Position numbers and translations under genes: made by a program
Assembly (NCBI GenBank): GCA_003235575.1
Contig: QJVW01000052.1
Coordinates: forward strand, 1 to 43,346
Origin: Candidatus Eiseniibacteriota bacterium
Lineage (GTDB): Bacteria; Eisenbacteria; RBG-16-71-46; SZUA-252
Direction of reading: 5' to 3'
DNA length: 43,346 nucleotides
Notes under the pieces: model-generated
Seen by the model: the letters and a program-made list of their open reading frames with translations, nothing else
What the model was told of the DNA's origin: nothing
Database searches by the model: none
Shown: positions 1 through 8,792 of the stretch, one piece after another
Layout: each line of letters begins with the position of its first letter
Numbering within the stretch: the stretch's first letter is position 1

Positions 1-253
1 GGCGCTTCGCGGCGGCGACGCGGCCGAGAACGCGGCGATCCTCCGGCGCGTGCTGGGCGGCGAAGCGGGCGCGCCGCGCGACACCGTGACCTTGAACGCG
101 GGGGCGGCGCTCTGGGTGGCCGGCGCCGCGCCGGACATGGCCGAAGGCGTGCGCCAGGCGGCGCGACTCCTGGACGAAGGCGCGCCGGCACGAGTCCTGG
201 ACGCGTTCCTCGCCGCCACGCGCCGGCACCACGACGGATCGGTGGACGCATGA
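1..253 (+). CDS. trpD: Anthranilate phosphoribosyltransferase, C-terminal part (partial at window edge)
   Basis: The reading frame is open from the first bases of the window to a TGA at 251-253, giving about 83 residues of the C-terminal end. TrpD transfers phosphoribose from PRPP to anthranilate, the second committed step of tryptophan synthesis, in the cytoplasm. The stretch GGDAAENA, followed by a loop ending in LNAGAALWVAG and a helix EGVRQAARLLDEGAA-like, is typical of the last quarter of the family, where the NAG/NA motif precedes the terminal helices. The catalytic and PRPP-binding N-terminal part is outside the window. Its stop overlaps the start of trpC as ATGA, so the two are probably translationally coupled. 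Identity is secure from the motif and from the following trpC-trpF-trpB. Confidence 0.88.
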   Translation, partial: ALRGGDAAENAAILRRVLGGEAGAPRDTVTLNAGAALWVAGAAPDMAEGVRQAARLLDEGAPARVLDAFLAATRRHHDGSVDA

Positions 254-1068
254 GCGACTTTCTCTCCACGATGGCCCGCGAGCGCTTGGCGCGGGTTCGG
301 CGCGACGCGGCGGCGATGCCGCTCGATCGACTGCGCGAGGAGGCCGAGGCGCGCCGCGGAGACCACCCCTCGTTTCCGGAGGCGCTTCGCCGTCCCGGCG
401 GGGAGCGGCTCCGGGTCGTGGCGGAGACGAAGCGGGCATCGCCCAGCGCCGGCGTGATCCGCGCGGCCTACGATCCCGCGACGCTGGCGGCCGCCTACGT
501 GGAAGCCGGCGCCGACGCCGTCTCGGTGCTCACCGAGCCGGAGCGCTTTCAGGGATCGATCGAGCACCTGTCCCTCGTCCGCGCGCGCGTGGAGGTCCCG
601 CTCCTGCTCAAGGATTTCGTCGTCCACGAACGCCAGGTGTATGAGGCGGGGGCGAACGGAGCCGACGCCGTGCTCCTGATCGTCGCGCTCCTCGACGCGG
701 GCCAGATCCGGGACTACGCCGCGCTCTGCGTGGACCTGGGTCTCGCCCCCCTGATCGAGGTGCACGAGGAGCGCGAACTCGACACGGCGCTCGGCCTGCC
801 GGGCGCCATCGGCGTGAACAACCGCGATCTCAAATCGCTCCGCGTTCGCCCCGGTCACGCGTTGACGCTGCTGCCTCGCATTCCGGCCGATCGGGTGCGG
901 ATCGCCGAGAGCGGCTACCGTTCACGCGAGGACATCGCCCGCGTCGAGGAGGCCGGCGCGGACGCCGTGCTGATCGGCGAATCGCTCCTTCGGCACGACG
1001 ACGTGCGCGCCGGGTTCACGCAGCTCTTTGGGGCGCCGTCCGGCAAGGACCACGGGAGAGTCGAATGA
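250..1068 (+). CDS. trpC: Indole-3-glycerol phosphate synthase
   Basis: 272 residues, the usual length for a monofunctional IGPS. It closes the indole ring: CdRP to indole-3-glycerol phosphate with loss of CO2 and water. The TIM-barrel landmarks are all present: [10 protein letters not shown] (strand 1, catalytic Lys and phosphate contact), [26 protein letters not shown] (second catalytic Lys), [49 protein letters not shown], and the phosphate-binding end [13 protein letters not shown]. Start ATG overlaps the trpD stop (ATGA) and its own stop overlaps the trpF start (ATGA). Unlike enteric TrpC it is not fused to TrpF, which is a separate gene here. Confidence 0.96.
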   Translation: MSDFLSTMARERLARVRRDAAAMPLDRLREEAEARRGDHPSFPEALRRPGGERLRVVAETKRASPSAGVIRAAYDPATLAAAYVEAGADAVSVLTEPERFQGSIEHLSLVRARVEVPLLLKDFVVHERQVYEAGANGADAVLLIVALLDAGQIRDYAALCVDLGLAPLIEVHEERELDTALGLPGAIGVNNRDLKSLRVRPGHALTLLPRIPADRVRIAESGYRSREDIARVEEAGADAVLIGESLLRHDDVRAGFTQLFGAPSGKDHGRVE

Positions 1069-1694
1069 AAACGCGCATCAAGATCTGCGGCGTGACGACC
1101 GCGGAGGACGCCCGGGCCATCGTGGCCGCGGGCGCCGATTTCCTCGGGCTCGTCTTCACCGAGAGCCCGCGACGCGTCGATCGGGAGCAGGCCCGCGCCA
1201 TTCGCGCCGCCGTGCCCGACGCGGACCTGGTGGGGGTGTTTCGGGACGAGGGCCCCGATGTGGTCGAGCCGCTCGCGGCGGAGTTCGGCTTGCGCGCCGT
1301 CCAGGTCGCCGGATGGCTGGACCGGGAACCGCCGGTCGGACCCGAGGTGTGGCACGTGCTGCGCGGCCCCGCCTTGCCGGACGTCGCGGCGCTCCCGATG
1401 GTTCCGCTCCGGACCTACCTGCTGGACGCGTACGATCCCACCCGTCCGGGCGGAACGGGCGTGACCGCCGACTGGGACTGGGCCTCGACGGCGATACGCG
1501 ACGGCATCCGGCTTTTCGTCGCGGGCGGGCTGACGCCGACGAACGTGACGGACCTGGTGCGGGACGTGCGGCCGTACGGCGTCGACGCTTCGAGCGGATT
1601 GGAGACAGCCCCCGGAACGAAGGATCTGGAGAAAGTCCGCGCCTTCATCGGGGCGGTCCGCGCCGCGGACCGCGAGCGGCCCAGGCGGTCATGA
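1065..1694 (+). CDS. trpF: Phosphoribosylanthranilate isomerase
   Basis: 209 residues, normal for stand-alone PRAI, which converts PRA to CdRP by an Amadori rearrangement. The N-terminus carries [11 protein letters not shown], with the general-base Cys of the KICG motif. The general-acid Asp lies in [14 protein letters not shown], and the phosphate-binding loops [11 protein letters not shown] and GVDASSGLE follow. The commonly seen VQLHG segment reads VQVAG here, a mild divergence that should not remove catalysis. Start and stop both form ATGA overlaps with trpC and trpB, so this is a tightly coupled block. The last dozen residues are Arg-rich and lie past the barrel. Confidence 0.95.
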   Translation: MKTRIKICGVTTAEDARAIVAAGADFLGLVFTESPRRVDREQARAIRAAVPDADLVGVFRDEGPDVVEPLAAEFGLRAVQVAGWLDREPPVGPEVWHVLRGPALPDVAALPMVPLRTYLLDAYDPTRPGGTGVTADWDWASTAIRDGIRLFVAGGLTPTNVTDLVRDVRPYGVDASSGLETAPGTKDLEKVRAFIGAVRAADRERPRRS

Positions 1695-2905
1695 CGAACC
1701 GAGCCCCGGCACGGCCGGGACGATTCGGCTCCGCGGGCGAGTTCGGCGGCATCTACGTCCCCGAGACGCTGTACGGGCCGGTCCGCGAACTGGCCGAGGC
1801 GTACCGGGCGGTGCGGGACGACGACGCGTTTCGGGAGGAGCTGGCCGGCGAGCTTCGTGAGTTTGCGGGACGCCCCACGCCCCTCCAAGCGGCGCCGCGC
1901 TTCGCGGAGGCCTCGGGCATCCGGCGGCTCTACCTGAAGCGCGAAGACCTGCTGCACACGGGCGCCCACAAGATCAATAACGCGATCGGCCAGGCGCTCC
2001 TGGCGCGGCGGATGGGGAAGACCCGTCTCGTCGCCGAGACCGGCGCGGGGCAGCACGGCGTGGCGACCGCCACGGTCGCCGCGCGCTACGGGCTTGCGTG
2101 CGTGGTCTACATGGGCGCGGTCGACATGGATCGCCAGCGGCCCAACGTCGAGCGGATGCGCCTCCTCGGCGCGGACGTCGTCGGGGTGGAATCGGGGAGC
2201 AGGACACTCAAGGACGCGATCAACGAGGCGATGCGCGACTGGTCCGCCTCGGTGCGGACGACGCACTATCTCCTCGGCTCGGTGCTCGGCCCCCACCCCT
2301 ATCCGACCATGGTGCGCGACTTCCACGCGGTGATCGGCGCCGAGACCCGGGCGCAGGTTCTGGAACGCGAGGGTCGTCTCCCCGACGCCGTGATCGCCTG
2401 CGTCGGCGGCGGAAGCAACGCCATCGGAATCTTCCACGCCTTCCTCGCGGACGAGGGCGTGGCCCTGCACGGCGTGGAGGCCGCGGGCGAGGGGCTGTCC
2501 ACGGGCCGCCACGCGGCGCGCTTCGCCGACCCGGCGCCGGGCGTCCTGCACGGCACGCGGACGCTGGTGCTCCAGGACGCCGGAGGGCAGGTGCGCGAGA
2601 CGCACTCCATTTCCGCGGGGCTGGATTATCCGGCCGTGGGCCCGGAGCATGCGGCGCTGGAGGCAAGCGGCCGCGCCCGGTATGCCGCGGCGACGGACGA
2701 CGAGGCGGTGGAAGCCTTCCAACTCCTGGCGCGCGCGGAGGGGATCCTTCCCGCGCTGGAGTCCGCCCACGCCTTGGCCTTCGTCCGGCGCGAGGGAGCG
2801 CGCGGGGCGTGGGGCGGCGATCCGCTCGTCGTGGTCAATCTCTCCGGTCGGGGAGACAAGGATCTCGCCGTGGTGGAATGCTGGCGCGCGTCGCGCGGGA
2901 GGTAG
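1691..2905 (+). CDS. trpB: Tryptophan synthase beta chain (TrpB1 type)
   Basis: 404 residues from the ATG that overlaps the trpF stop; an in-frame extension further upstream is only open reading of trpF in another frame. TrpB condenses indole with L-serine using PLP. Visible motifs are [12 protein letters not shown] near the N-terminus, [17 protein letters not shown] with the PLP-binding Lys of [14 protein letters not shown], the GGGSNAIG phosphate-binding loop, and [14 protein letters not shown]. The alpha-contact regions look like the canonical TrpB1 subfamily rather than TrpB2. No trpA follows: the next gene, 28 bases on, is a protein kinase, so the alpha subunit that supplies indole must be encoded elsewhere. 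Confidence 0.96.
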   Translation: MTNRAPARPGRFGSAGEFGGIYVPETLYGPVRELAEAYRAVRDDDAFREELAGELREFAGRPTPLQAAPRFAEASGIRRLYLKREDLLHTGAHKINNAIGQALLARRMGKTRLVAETGAGQHGVATATVAARYGLACVVYMGAVDMDRQRPNVERMRLLGADVVGVESGSRTLKDAINEAMRDWSASVRTTHYLLGSVLGPHPYPTMVRDFHAVIGAETRAQVLEREGRLPDAVIACVGGGSNAIGIFHAFLADEGVALHGVEAAGEGLSTGRHAARFADPAPGVLHGTRTLVLQDAGGQVRETHSISAGLDYPAVGPEHAALEASGRARYAAATDDEAVEAFQLLARAEGILPALESAHALAFVRREGARGAWGGDPLVVVNLSGRGDKDLAVVECWRASRGR

Positions 2906-2933
2906 CCGTGCTTCGACCGAGGAACGAAACCCG

Positions 2934-5243
2934 ATGACGGAACCGTTTCCGCGCGACCTGGGGTCCTACCGCGTCGAGCGGGAGATCGGCCGCGGCGGCA
3001 TGGGCGTCGTGCTCCTCGCCCGGGACACGCGGCTGGATCGCCTGGTCGCGCTGAAGACCATCCCCGCCGAGATGGCGCGGGATCCGGAACGCCTCGCCCG
3101 CTTCGAGCGCGAGGCGAAGATCGTCGCCTCCCTCAACCATCCGAACATCGTCACGATTCATTCGCTCGAGGAAGCGGGCGGGATCCGCTTCGTGACCATG
3201 GAGTACGTGGAGGGGGCGAGCCTCGCCGCCCGCGTGGAACCCCGGGGCATCGCGCTGGCCGAGGCCCTCGATCTCGTGATTCCCATCACGGACGCCCTGT
3301 CGGCGGCGCACGCGAAGGGGGTCGTCCACCGCGATCTCAAGCCCGCGAACGTGATCGTCACCACGACCGGCAGCGTCAAGGTTCTCGACTTCGGCCTCGC
3401 GAAGGTGCTCGAAGCGGAGCGCGAGGGCGCGGAGGACGCAGCGTCCTCCCTGACGAAGACAGGCATGGTCGTCGGCACCGTTCCGTACATGGCACCCGAG
3501 CAGCTGCGCGGGGAAGAGGCCGATCCGCGGACCGACCTCTTCACGGTGGGCACGCTGCTCTACGAACTGCTCCTCGGACGCCGCCCGTTCGCCGGCACGA
3601 CGATCGCCGAGGTCGCGTCGGCCATCCTCCGTGACGAACCGACGCCGCCGAGCGCGGTCCGATCGGACCTGCCGCCCGAACTGGACGGACTCGTCGCGCG
3701 CTGCCTGGCGAAGGATCCGGCCCAGCGATTTCCCACGGCGATGGCGCTCGGCGAGGCGCTTGCCTCTTGGCGCGACTCGACGATGGGCACGCGGTCCCTC
3801 GCCGCGGGCGCCGTCACCGCCCGGGTCTCCGCGCCCGAAGCGATCGCGCCGTCGGTGGCGGTTCTTCCGTTCGCCAACCTGAGCGGGAATCCCGACGACG
3901 CCTACTTCGCCGACGGGCTGAGCGAGGAGCTGCTCAGCGTCCTCTCGCGCGTGAAGGGTCTTCGCGTGGCGGCCCGCACCTCCTCGTTCCACTTCAAGGA
4001 CAAGACCGGCGACGTCGACGCGATCGCGCGGCGTCTGCGCGTGGCCACGGTGCTCGAGGGAAGCGTTCGCACCGCCGGCCGCCGCGTGCGGATCAACGCC
4101 CGTCTGGTCCACGGCTCGGACGGGTATCCGCTCTGGTCCGAAACCTACGACCGTGAGATGGGGGACATCTTCGCCATCCAGGACGCGATCGCGGAGTCGG
4201 TCGTCCACGAACTCCGCCGGGCGCTCCTGGGCGAAGGACCGGGAATCCCCGCCCGCGATGCGCTGGTGCGGGAGGTCCGGGACGCCGGCCGCGGCCGCGG
4301 GGAAGATCCGGAGGCGTACCAGGAATACCTTCATGGACGCTACTTCGCGGAGCGCTTCACCAAGGAGGACTTGGCCAAGGCCATCGGGTACTACCGGCGC
4401 GCGATCGAGCGGCGCCCCGACTACGCGGCCGCCTGGGCCGGGCTCGCGCGGGCGCACGCGACCGAAGCCGCCTACGGCTGGGCGGGTGTCGACGAGGGAT
4501 TCGCGAACGCCCGCGAGGCGGCGATGCGCGCGATCGCCCTGGACGAGCATCTGGCCGAGGCGCACGCGGTGCTGGGGCGCATCCGCCACGTGTACGAGCA
4601 CGACGCGGCCGGCGCGGAGGCCGCGTACCGTCGCGCCCTCGAGTTGGCGCCGCACGATACGGTCGTCGTGCGCGCCGTGGCCGCCTTGACGCGAAACGCG
4701 GGCCGCCTGGAGGAGGCCGCCGCGCTCCTGCGGCCCGCCGTGTCCCGCGACCCGCTCAACGAGGCCGCGCATTTCGGGCTGGCCATGTGCTGCTTCTGGT
4801 CCGACGCGCTCGACGAGGCCGAGGCCGAATTCCAGAAGGCGCTCGAGTTGAACCCCACGGGGGCCGCCACGCCGTTCTACTTGGCCGCCGTGCACGCGGC
4901 ACAGGGGAGGCTGAAGGACGCCGCCGCCATGATCGAGCGGGAGCCGGTCGAGATCTTCCGTCTTCTGGGAAGGGTCGTCCTGGCCCACGCGGCCGGGGAT
5001 GCCGCCGAGGGCGCCGCCGCGCTGGGCGAGCTGAGGGAGCGCCACGCCGACGATGCCGCCTACCAGATCGCCATGGGCCACGCGATCCGCGGGGAGCGCG
5101 ACGAGGCGTTCGCCTGGCTCGAGCGGGCCGAAGCGCAACGAGACGCCGGACTCGCCGAGGCGAAACCCGACGTCTTCCTGCGCTCCCTGCGCGACGATCC
5201 ACGTTGGGAGGCGTTCCTGGCGCGGCGCGGCAGGCGCGGCTGA
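2934..5243 (+). CDS. Serine/threonine protein kinase with TolB-like region and TPR repeats
   Basis: 769 residues from the ATG at 2934. Residues about 12-280 are a Hanks-type kinase: glycine loop GRGGMG (19-24), VALK with Lys41, HRDLKPAN with catalytic Asp134, DFG at 152-154 and APEQ at 187-190. Residues about 305-425 resemble the FlgO/TolB-N-like module found in such kinases (SVAVLPFANLSG, then ADGLSEELLSVLSRV and RVAARTSSF). From about 465 to the end there are repeated TPR-like helices, for example AIGYYRRAIERRPDYAAAW and AEAEFQKALELNP. No transmembrane helix separates the modules, unlike the PknB layout, so it is probably cytoplasmic. Signal and substrate are unknown. It sits 28 bases after trpB and may share its transcript, but a metabolic link is not evident. 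Confidence 0.92.
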   Translation: MTEPFPRDLGSYRVEREIGRGGMGVVLLARDTRLDRLVALKTIPAEMARDPERLARFEREAKIVASLNHPNIVTIHSLEEAGGIRFVTMEYVEGASLAARVEPRGIALAEALDLVIPITDALSAAHAKGVVHRDLKPANVIVTTTGSVKVLDFGLAKVLEAEREGAEDAASSLTKTGMVVGTVPYMAPEQLRGEEADPRTDLFTVGTLLYELLLGRRPFAGTTIAEVASAILRDEPTPPSAVRSDLPPELDGLVARCLAKDPAQRFPTAMALGEALASWRDSTMGTRSLAAGAVTARVSAPEAIAPSVAVLPFANLSGNPDDAYFADGLSEELLSVLSRVKGLRVAARTSSFHFKDKTGDVDAIARRLRVATVLEGSVRTAGRRVRINARLVHGSDGYPLWSETYDREMGDIFAIQDAIAESVVHELRRALLGEGPGIPARDALVREVRDAGRGRGEDPEAYQEYLHGRYFAERFTKEDLAKAIGYYRRAIERRPDYAAAWAGLARAHATEAAYGWAGVDEGFANAREAAMRAIALDEHLAEAHAVLGRIRHVYEHDAAGAEAAYRRALELAPHDTVVVRAVAALTRNAGRLEEAAALLRPAVSRDPLNEAAHFGLAMCCFWSDALDEAEAEFQKALELNPTGAATPFYLAAVHAAQGRLKDAAAMIEREPVEIFRLLGRVVLAHAAGDAAEGAAALGELRERHADDAAYQIAMGHAIRGERDEAFAWLERAEAQRDAGLAEAKPDVFLRSLRDDPRWEAFLARRGRRG

Positions 5244-5266
5244 TCGGCGTGGGGCGCGGCGCGAGG

Positions 5267-6478
5267 CTAGTTCGCGTGCGGCTCCTCGAGGACGGAGTCG
5301 CTGGTGGGGCGGAGGAACGGCAATTTCTCCGGCAGCCAAAAGCGCGATAGCCGGCTCAATTGCGCGCGCGGCCCCCGCGAGAAGAGGAAGACGTGCCGCG
5401 CGTGGACGAAGCAATTCGTGAATCGCCGCTTGTACTGATGATCCCCGTGCGAAACGACCTCCCGCACGCCTTCATCCGCCAACCGTCGCAGGATCCGCTG
5501 CATCAGGTAGCTGCCGGGGGAGAGCGACGCGAATTCCTCCGCGTAGGAAATCGTTTGGTCGTACCAGCGGTCCCCGTCGCGTAGCCCCAGGATGTAGGCC
5601 GCGTCCGATCCGCGGATACGGAGGATGGCGGCGTCGAGCATCCCCTGGGGGGCGAAGCGCTCCGCCAGTTCGGCGTAGAACCAATGGTAGGCGGGGTTCA
5701 CCGAACCACCACGGGGCGCCTTCCAGCTGCGGGCACCGATCTCGAACATCCGGTTCACGTAGGGGGCGGATGCCTCCGGCGGGACCACGCCCCGCAACCG
5801 GTCGAGGGTGACGTCCCCCTGCTTCGCCATGCGTTGCTCCTGACGGCGCACGTTATGCCGAAAGTTGCTCGACATCCGGCGAAGATACGCCTCGTACCCG
5901 CCGGCGCACGGAACGAGGGCCCAGGTGTAGGGAAGGCTCCGCACGTCGTGCTTCGCGCTCCGCGCGGCCTCCTCCACGACGGCCTCTCCGGTCGAACCGG
6001 GAATCACGCCCCGCAGGCAGACGAGGTCGATTCCACGAATGGCGAGGACGGCGTCGAGCAGGCGTCGGTAGACATCGATCCGCCCGGCGGCGACGAGGAA
6101 TTCCCCCTGCTCCCAGTTGTGTCCCACGCCGTCGATTCGGTGCACCGGCACGCGACCGATGGTCCCGTTCCATACGAGAAGCGGCGCCAGACCGACGAGA
6201 TCGGACCCCTCCCAGACGGCGGCGAGCATCGGGCTTCCGTGGTCAAGCGGCAGTAGGTGGCGATACCACGTGACGACCCAGTCGTGCGTCGCGTGAACCG
6301 TACGCTCCGTGACCTGGGATTGCAGGTCGCGCCACGCCGGGCCGAGGGCGGTGATCGATTCGAGGTCCCGGTACCGGGATATCCGCAGGGATGGTTTTCG
6401 ACTCGGGGCGGGGGCGTGGTAGGGCGGCTTGGCGCCCGCGCGGGTACGCGAGTATGGCGACTGCTCGTGAAGAAGCAC
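5267..6478 (-). CDS. GNAT/FemAB-type transferase (BcsL/CelD-like)
   Basis: 403 residues if begun at the GTG at 6478, which has an excellent Shine-Dalgarno AAGGAGG (6484-6490) five bases upstream; a TTG at 6517 would add 13 residues but has no such site. The family couples acyl or aminoacyl groups to cell-envelope acceptors. Seen here: an N-terminal half with THDWVVTWYRHL and LVGLAPLL, a basic stretch MSSNFRHNVRRQEQRM typical of the acceptor half, and a C-terminal fold with GSDAAYILGLRDGDRWYDQTI and SPGSYLMQRILRRLADEGV, the usual CoA-site layout of the acetyltransf_6 group. It converges on the kinase gene (23-base gap). Similar proteins recur in the EPS block at 18523, 20813 and 31038. Substrate not predictable. 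Confidence 0.8.
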   Translation of the reverse strand: MLLHEQSPYSRTRAGAKPPYHAPAPSRKPSLRISRYRDLESITALGPAWRDLQSQVTERTVHATHDWVVTWYRHLLPLDHGSPMLAAVWEGSDLVGLAPLLVWNGTIGRVPVHRIDGVGHNWEQGEFLVAAGRIDVYRRLLDAVLAIRGIDLVCLRGVIPGSTGEAVVEEAARSAKHDVRSLPYTWALVPCAGGYEAYLRRMSSNFRHNVRRQEQRMAKQGDVTLDRLRGVVPPEASAPYVNRMFEIGARSWKAPRGGSVNPAYHWFYAELAERFAPQGMLDAAILRIRGSDAAYILGLRDGDRWYDQTISYAEEFASLSPGSYLMQRILRRLADEGVREVVSHGDHQYKRRFTNCFVHARHVFLFSRGPRAQLSRLSRFWLPEKLPFLRPTSDSVLEEPHAN

Positions 6479-6601
6479 GACTGCCTCCTTGCACAATGCG
6501 TTCGCAAGCACGGCCAATAATAAAATGGTCGCACCATCCCCGCGCGCACGCTAGTCTATCCTAAAATCGTCGCAACACATTTCATATAAGGGGGTTCGGC
6601 C
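6479..6601. promoter_or_regulatory. Divergent intergenic region, AT-rich, probable divergent promoters
   Basis: This 123-base gap separates the minus-strand GNAT gene from the plus-strand NmrA-like gene and is much richer in A and T than its surroundings. On the minus strand TATTAT occurs at 6517-6522, and on the plus strand TAAAAT at 6562-6567; both resemble -10 boxes, but I see no convincing -35 at the right spacing for either. A TATAAG at 6585-6590 overlaps the likely ribosome site AAGGGGG (6588-6594), so it is too close to the start codon to be the -10. Promoters are expected here because the genes diverge, but the exact elements are uncertain. Confidence 0.45.
6484..6490 (-). promoter_or_regulatory. 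Strong Shine-Dalgarno fixing the start of the GNAT gene at 6478
   Basis: On the minus strand the sequence reads AAGGAGG, a full anti-SD complement, with a five-base spacer to GTG at 6478-6476. It lies inside the longer open frame that begins with TTG at 6517, so the shorter protein is preferred. Confidence 0.7.
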
Positions 6602-7552
6602 ATGGCAGGAACGAAGATCATCACGGTATTCGGCGCCACCGGCGCCCAGGGGGGCGGCCTCGTCCGTGCGATCGCGCGGGACAAGAGCGGCGAATTCACG
6701 GCCCGCGCGGTGACGCGCGATCCGAAATCGGAGAAGGCGAAAGCGCTCGCGGCGCTCGGCGCCGAGGTCGTGGCCGGCGACGTGGACGATCCGCCCAGCA
6801 TCGAGCGGGCGTTCGCGGGGGCGTACGGCGCCTACTGCGTCACGTTCTACTGGGCGCACATGTCGCCGGAGAAGGAGACGGGTGAAGCCAGGGCCATGGC
6901 CGCGGCCGCCAAGAAGGCCGGGCTGAAGCACGTCCTCTGGTCGACGCTCGAGGACACGCGCCGGTGGATACCGCTCACCGACGACCGGATGCCGACGCTC
7001 CTGGGGAAGTACAAGGTTCCTCACTACGATTCGAAGGGGGAGGCGAACGCCGCCTTCACGGATTCCGGGGTTCCGACGACGCTGTTCCACACGTCGTTCT
7101 ACTGGGACAACTTCATCCACTTCGGGCTGGGGCCGAAGCCGGGGCCCGACGGCACGCTCGCCATCACGTTCCCGCTGGCCGACAAGAAGTTGCCCGGCAT
7201 GGCCGCCGAAGACATCGGCAAGTGCGCCTACGGAGTCCTCAAGCGCGGGAGCGAATTCATCGGCAAGTCGATCGGCGTCGCGGGCGGGCACCTGACAGGC
7301 GCCGAGATGGCCGCGGCGTTCTCGAAGGCGTTGGGGAAGCAGGTTCAGTACAACGCCGTGACCCCGGAGGTCTATCGCGGTTTCGGCTTCCCCGGGGCCG
7401 ACGACATGGGGAACATGTTCCAGTTCAAGCGCGACTTCGAGAAGGAATACTGCGCCGCGCGAAGCATCGACTTCAGCCGCTCGCTGAACCCGGAACTGCA
7501 GTCGTTCGAGCAATGGCTGGCCGCGAACGTCGGGCAAATCCCGGTGGGGTAG
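6602..7552 (+). CDS. NmrA/HSCARG-family NAD(P)-binding protein
   Basis: 316 residues, an atypical short-chain dehydrogenase of the NmrA-like group. The N-terminal Rossmann motif is FGATGAQGGG (residues 10-19), followed by ARAVTRDPKSEKAKAL, the position that binds the 2'-phosphate or adenosine in NADP(H) sensors. EVVAGDVDDPPSIERAF and HVLWSTLED are also family landmarks. Members such as NmrA and HSCARG act as redox sensors or regulators rather than enzymes, while others are isoflavone-reductase-like; the sequence alone does not decide between these. The ATG has a purine-rich site AAGGGGG seven bases upstream. It appears to be a single-gene unit, with 60 bases before the next gene, which has different codon use. 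Confidence 0.85.
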   Translation: MAGTKIITVFGATGAQGGGLVRAIARDKSGEFTARAVTRDPKSEKAKALAALGAEVVAGDVDDPPSIERAFAGAYGAYCVTFYWAHMSPEKETGEARAMAAAAKKAGLKHVLWSTLEDTRRWIPLTDDRMPTLLGKYKVPHYDSKGEANAAFTDSGVPTTLFHTSFYWDNFIHFGLGPKPGPDGTLAITFPLADKKLPGMAAEDIGKCAYGVLKRGSEFIGKSIGVAGGHLTGAEMAAAFSKALGKQVQYNAVTPEVYRGFGFPGADDMGNMFQFKRDFEKEYCAARSIDFSRSLNPELQSFEQWLAANVGQIPVG

Positions 7553-7612
7553 TCCTGCCGCGTTCCGCCCACGGTTCCTGGCGCTCGATCGCAGACCAGC
7601 GCGGGAGCAGTC

Positions 7613-8647
7613 ATGAAATTGGATGACGCTGCACTCGATCGCCTTGCGCCCGATCGACGCGACGCGTTGCTCGTCGAGTGGGTCCGTCGCCAGATCGCGT
7701 TCATGCGGACGCACGTTCCGTTTTGGTCCGACCGCCTGGCGAAGGCAGGCGTCGTACAGGAGCAAATCCAAAGCCTCGCCGATCTCGCTCGAATTCCGAT
7801 CTTTTCGAAAGAAGAATTCCGTGCGGCGCGACCGGCGTCACTGATTCCGAGCCTGGCGACATCCTCCCCACATGTCGGCCGATGGACGAGCGGCACAAGC
7901 GGACGACCCACCGTCACGTTTTGGAGCCGGACGGATTGGGCGGCATTGGTGGCTTCGACGGCGCGCATGCTCGCGCGTCACGCACCAGTGCCGGCGCCGA
8001 TCGCCTTCAACAGTTACGGCCAAGGGCATTTGACCGGCCCTCTCTATGGCGCGGCGCTGCGACGCTTGGGCGCCACTGTCTATGACCGCAGCCATCACCC
8101 CGAGGAGTTCTTCTCGACCTTGGCGCAGACGGATCTGTTCGATTTCGACACGCTGATCATCCCCGCACGCGCAACACGCGGAAAGAGCGCCGGCCTTGCG
8201 GACCTGCTCGATGATGACCCGAATCTGCTCGCTCGCCACGGGGTTCGCTGGTGGATTGGATCAAGCGGGACCTTCGACGAACTCACGGTGCGATTGGCCC
8301 GGGCCCAAGGCGTGGAGTCGATCAGCAATCTGTATGGCTCGTCGGAGTTCGGGATCTTCGCCATCTCCTGTGCGGAGAGGCCAGGGGAGTTCCACATCTC
8401 GCAGGGGCACGTGCTGGTGGAAGTCATCGACGAGTCCGGACACCCGGTACCGAATGGGGGCCGGGGACGAATCGTGGTAACGCACCTTTGTGGACTGGAG
8501 GAGGATGGAGGTGCGCGGCCTCATGCCGGCACTCAGATCCTGCGTCTCGCGAACGGCGACGCGGGGACACTCCTCACGGACGCGTGCGAATGCGGCCTTA
8601 CGGCTCCCCGGCTGCGTGACATCCGGCGCGTGCCGGTAGCCGCCTGA
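7613..8647 (+). CDS. CapK/PaaK-like adenylate-forming enzyme, C-terminally short
   Basis: 344 residues, clearly shorter than phenylacetate-CoA ligases (about 430). The AMP-binding core is recognisable: TSGTSGRPT at residues 92-100 (ATP loop), NLYGSSEFG (the YG.(T/S)E adenine motif), HVLVEVIDESGHPVPNGGRGRIVVTHL-type strand, and a late CECGLTAPRL, equivalent to the CPCGR.PRL segment of PaaK. The protein stops a few residues after this, where the small C-terminal AMP-binding domain would begin, so thioesterification may be lost or supplied otherwise. CapK-like proteins are common in capsule and EPS loci. Codon third positions are noticeably richer in A/T than in neighbours (about a third of the first 80 codons end in A or T), suggesting recent acquisition. 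A GGGAG lies just upstream of the ATG. Confidence 0.75.
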   Translation: MKLDDAALDRLAPDRRDALLVEWVRRQIAFMRTHVPFWSDRLAKAGVVQEQIQSLADLARIPIFSKEEFRAARPASLIPSLATSSPHVGRWTSGTSGRPTVTFWSRTDWAALVASTARMLARHAPVPAPIAFNSYGQGHLTGPLYGAALRRLGATVYDRSHHPEEFFSTLAQTDLFDFDTLIIPARATRGKSAGLADLLDDDPNLLARHGVRWWIGSSGTFDELTVRLARAQGVESISNLYGSSEFGIFAISCAERPGEFHISQGHVLVEVIDESGHPVPNGGRGRIVVTHLCGLEEDGGARPHAGTQILRLANGDAGTLLTDACECGLTAPRLRDIRRVPVAA

Positions 8648-8699
8648 GAACAGGTTCATGGCGGCAGCGCCGCGCATCTGATAGGATCCTGCATCCGTC

Positions 8700-8776
8700 G
8701 CGCCCGTAGCTCAGCTGGATAGAGCGTCTGCCTCCGGAGCAGAAGGCCAGGGGTTCGAATCCCTTCGGGCGCACCA
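8700..8776 (+). tRNA. tRNA-Arg (anticodon CCG), CCA encoded
   Basis: A full cloverleaf can be drawn. The acceptor stem GCGCCCG (8700-8706) pairs with CGGGCGC (8766-8772). The D stem is GCTC/GAGC (8709-8712/8722-8725). The anticodon stem TCTGC/GCAGA (8727-8731/8739-8743) encloses the loop CTCCGGA with anticodon CCG at 8734-8736. The T loop contains GGTTCGAATCC. Discriminator A8773 and an encoded CCA (8774-8776) follow. It reads CGG arginine codons, abundant in this GC-rich genome. A run of six T residues (8777-8782) follows immediately. Confidence 0.97.
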
Positions 8777-8792
8777 TTTTTTCCCGCAAACC

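Noticed and set aside
2835-5414. Long minus-strand open frame of about 859 codons opposite the kinase gene
   Set aside because: It is antisense to a gene with clear kinase and TPR motifs, is Arg/Gly/His-rich, and shows no domain; such shadows are common at very high GC.
8700-8776. tRNA-Arg as an integration site for a mobile element
   Set aside because: No direct repeat of the tRNA 3' end, integrase or other mobility gene is visible in the window.
8777-8782. T-run directly after the tRNA as an intrinsic terminator
   Set aside because: There is no separate GC hairpin before it apart from the tRNA itself, and a small gene starts 11 bases on; not enough to call a terminator.
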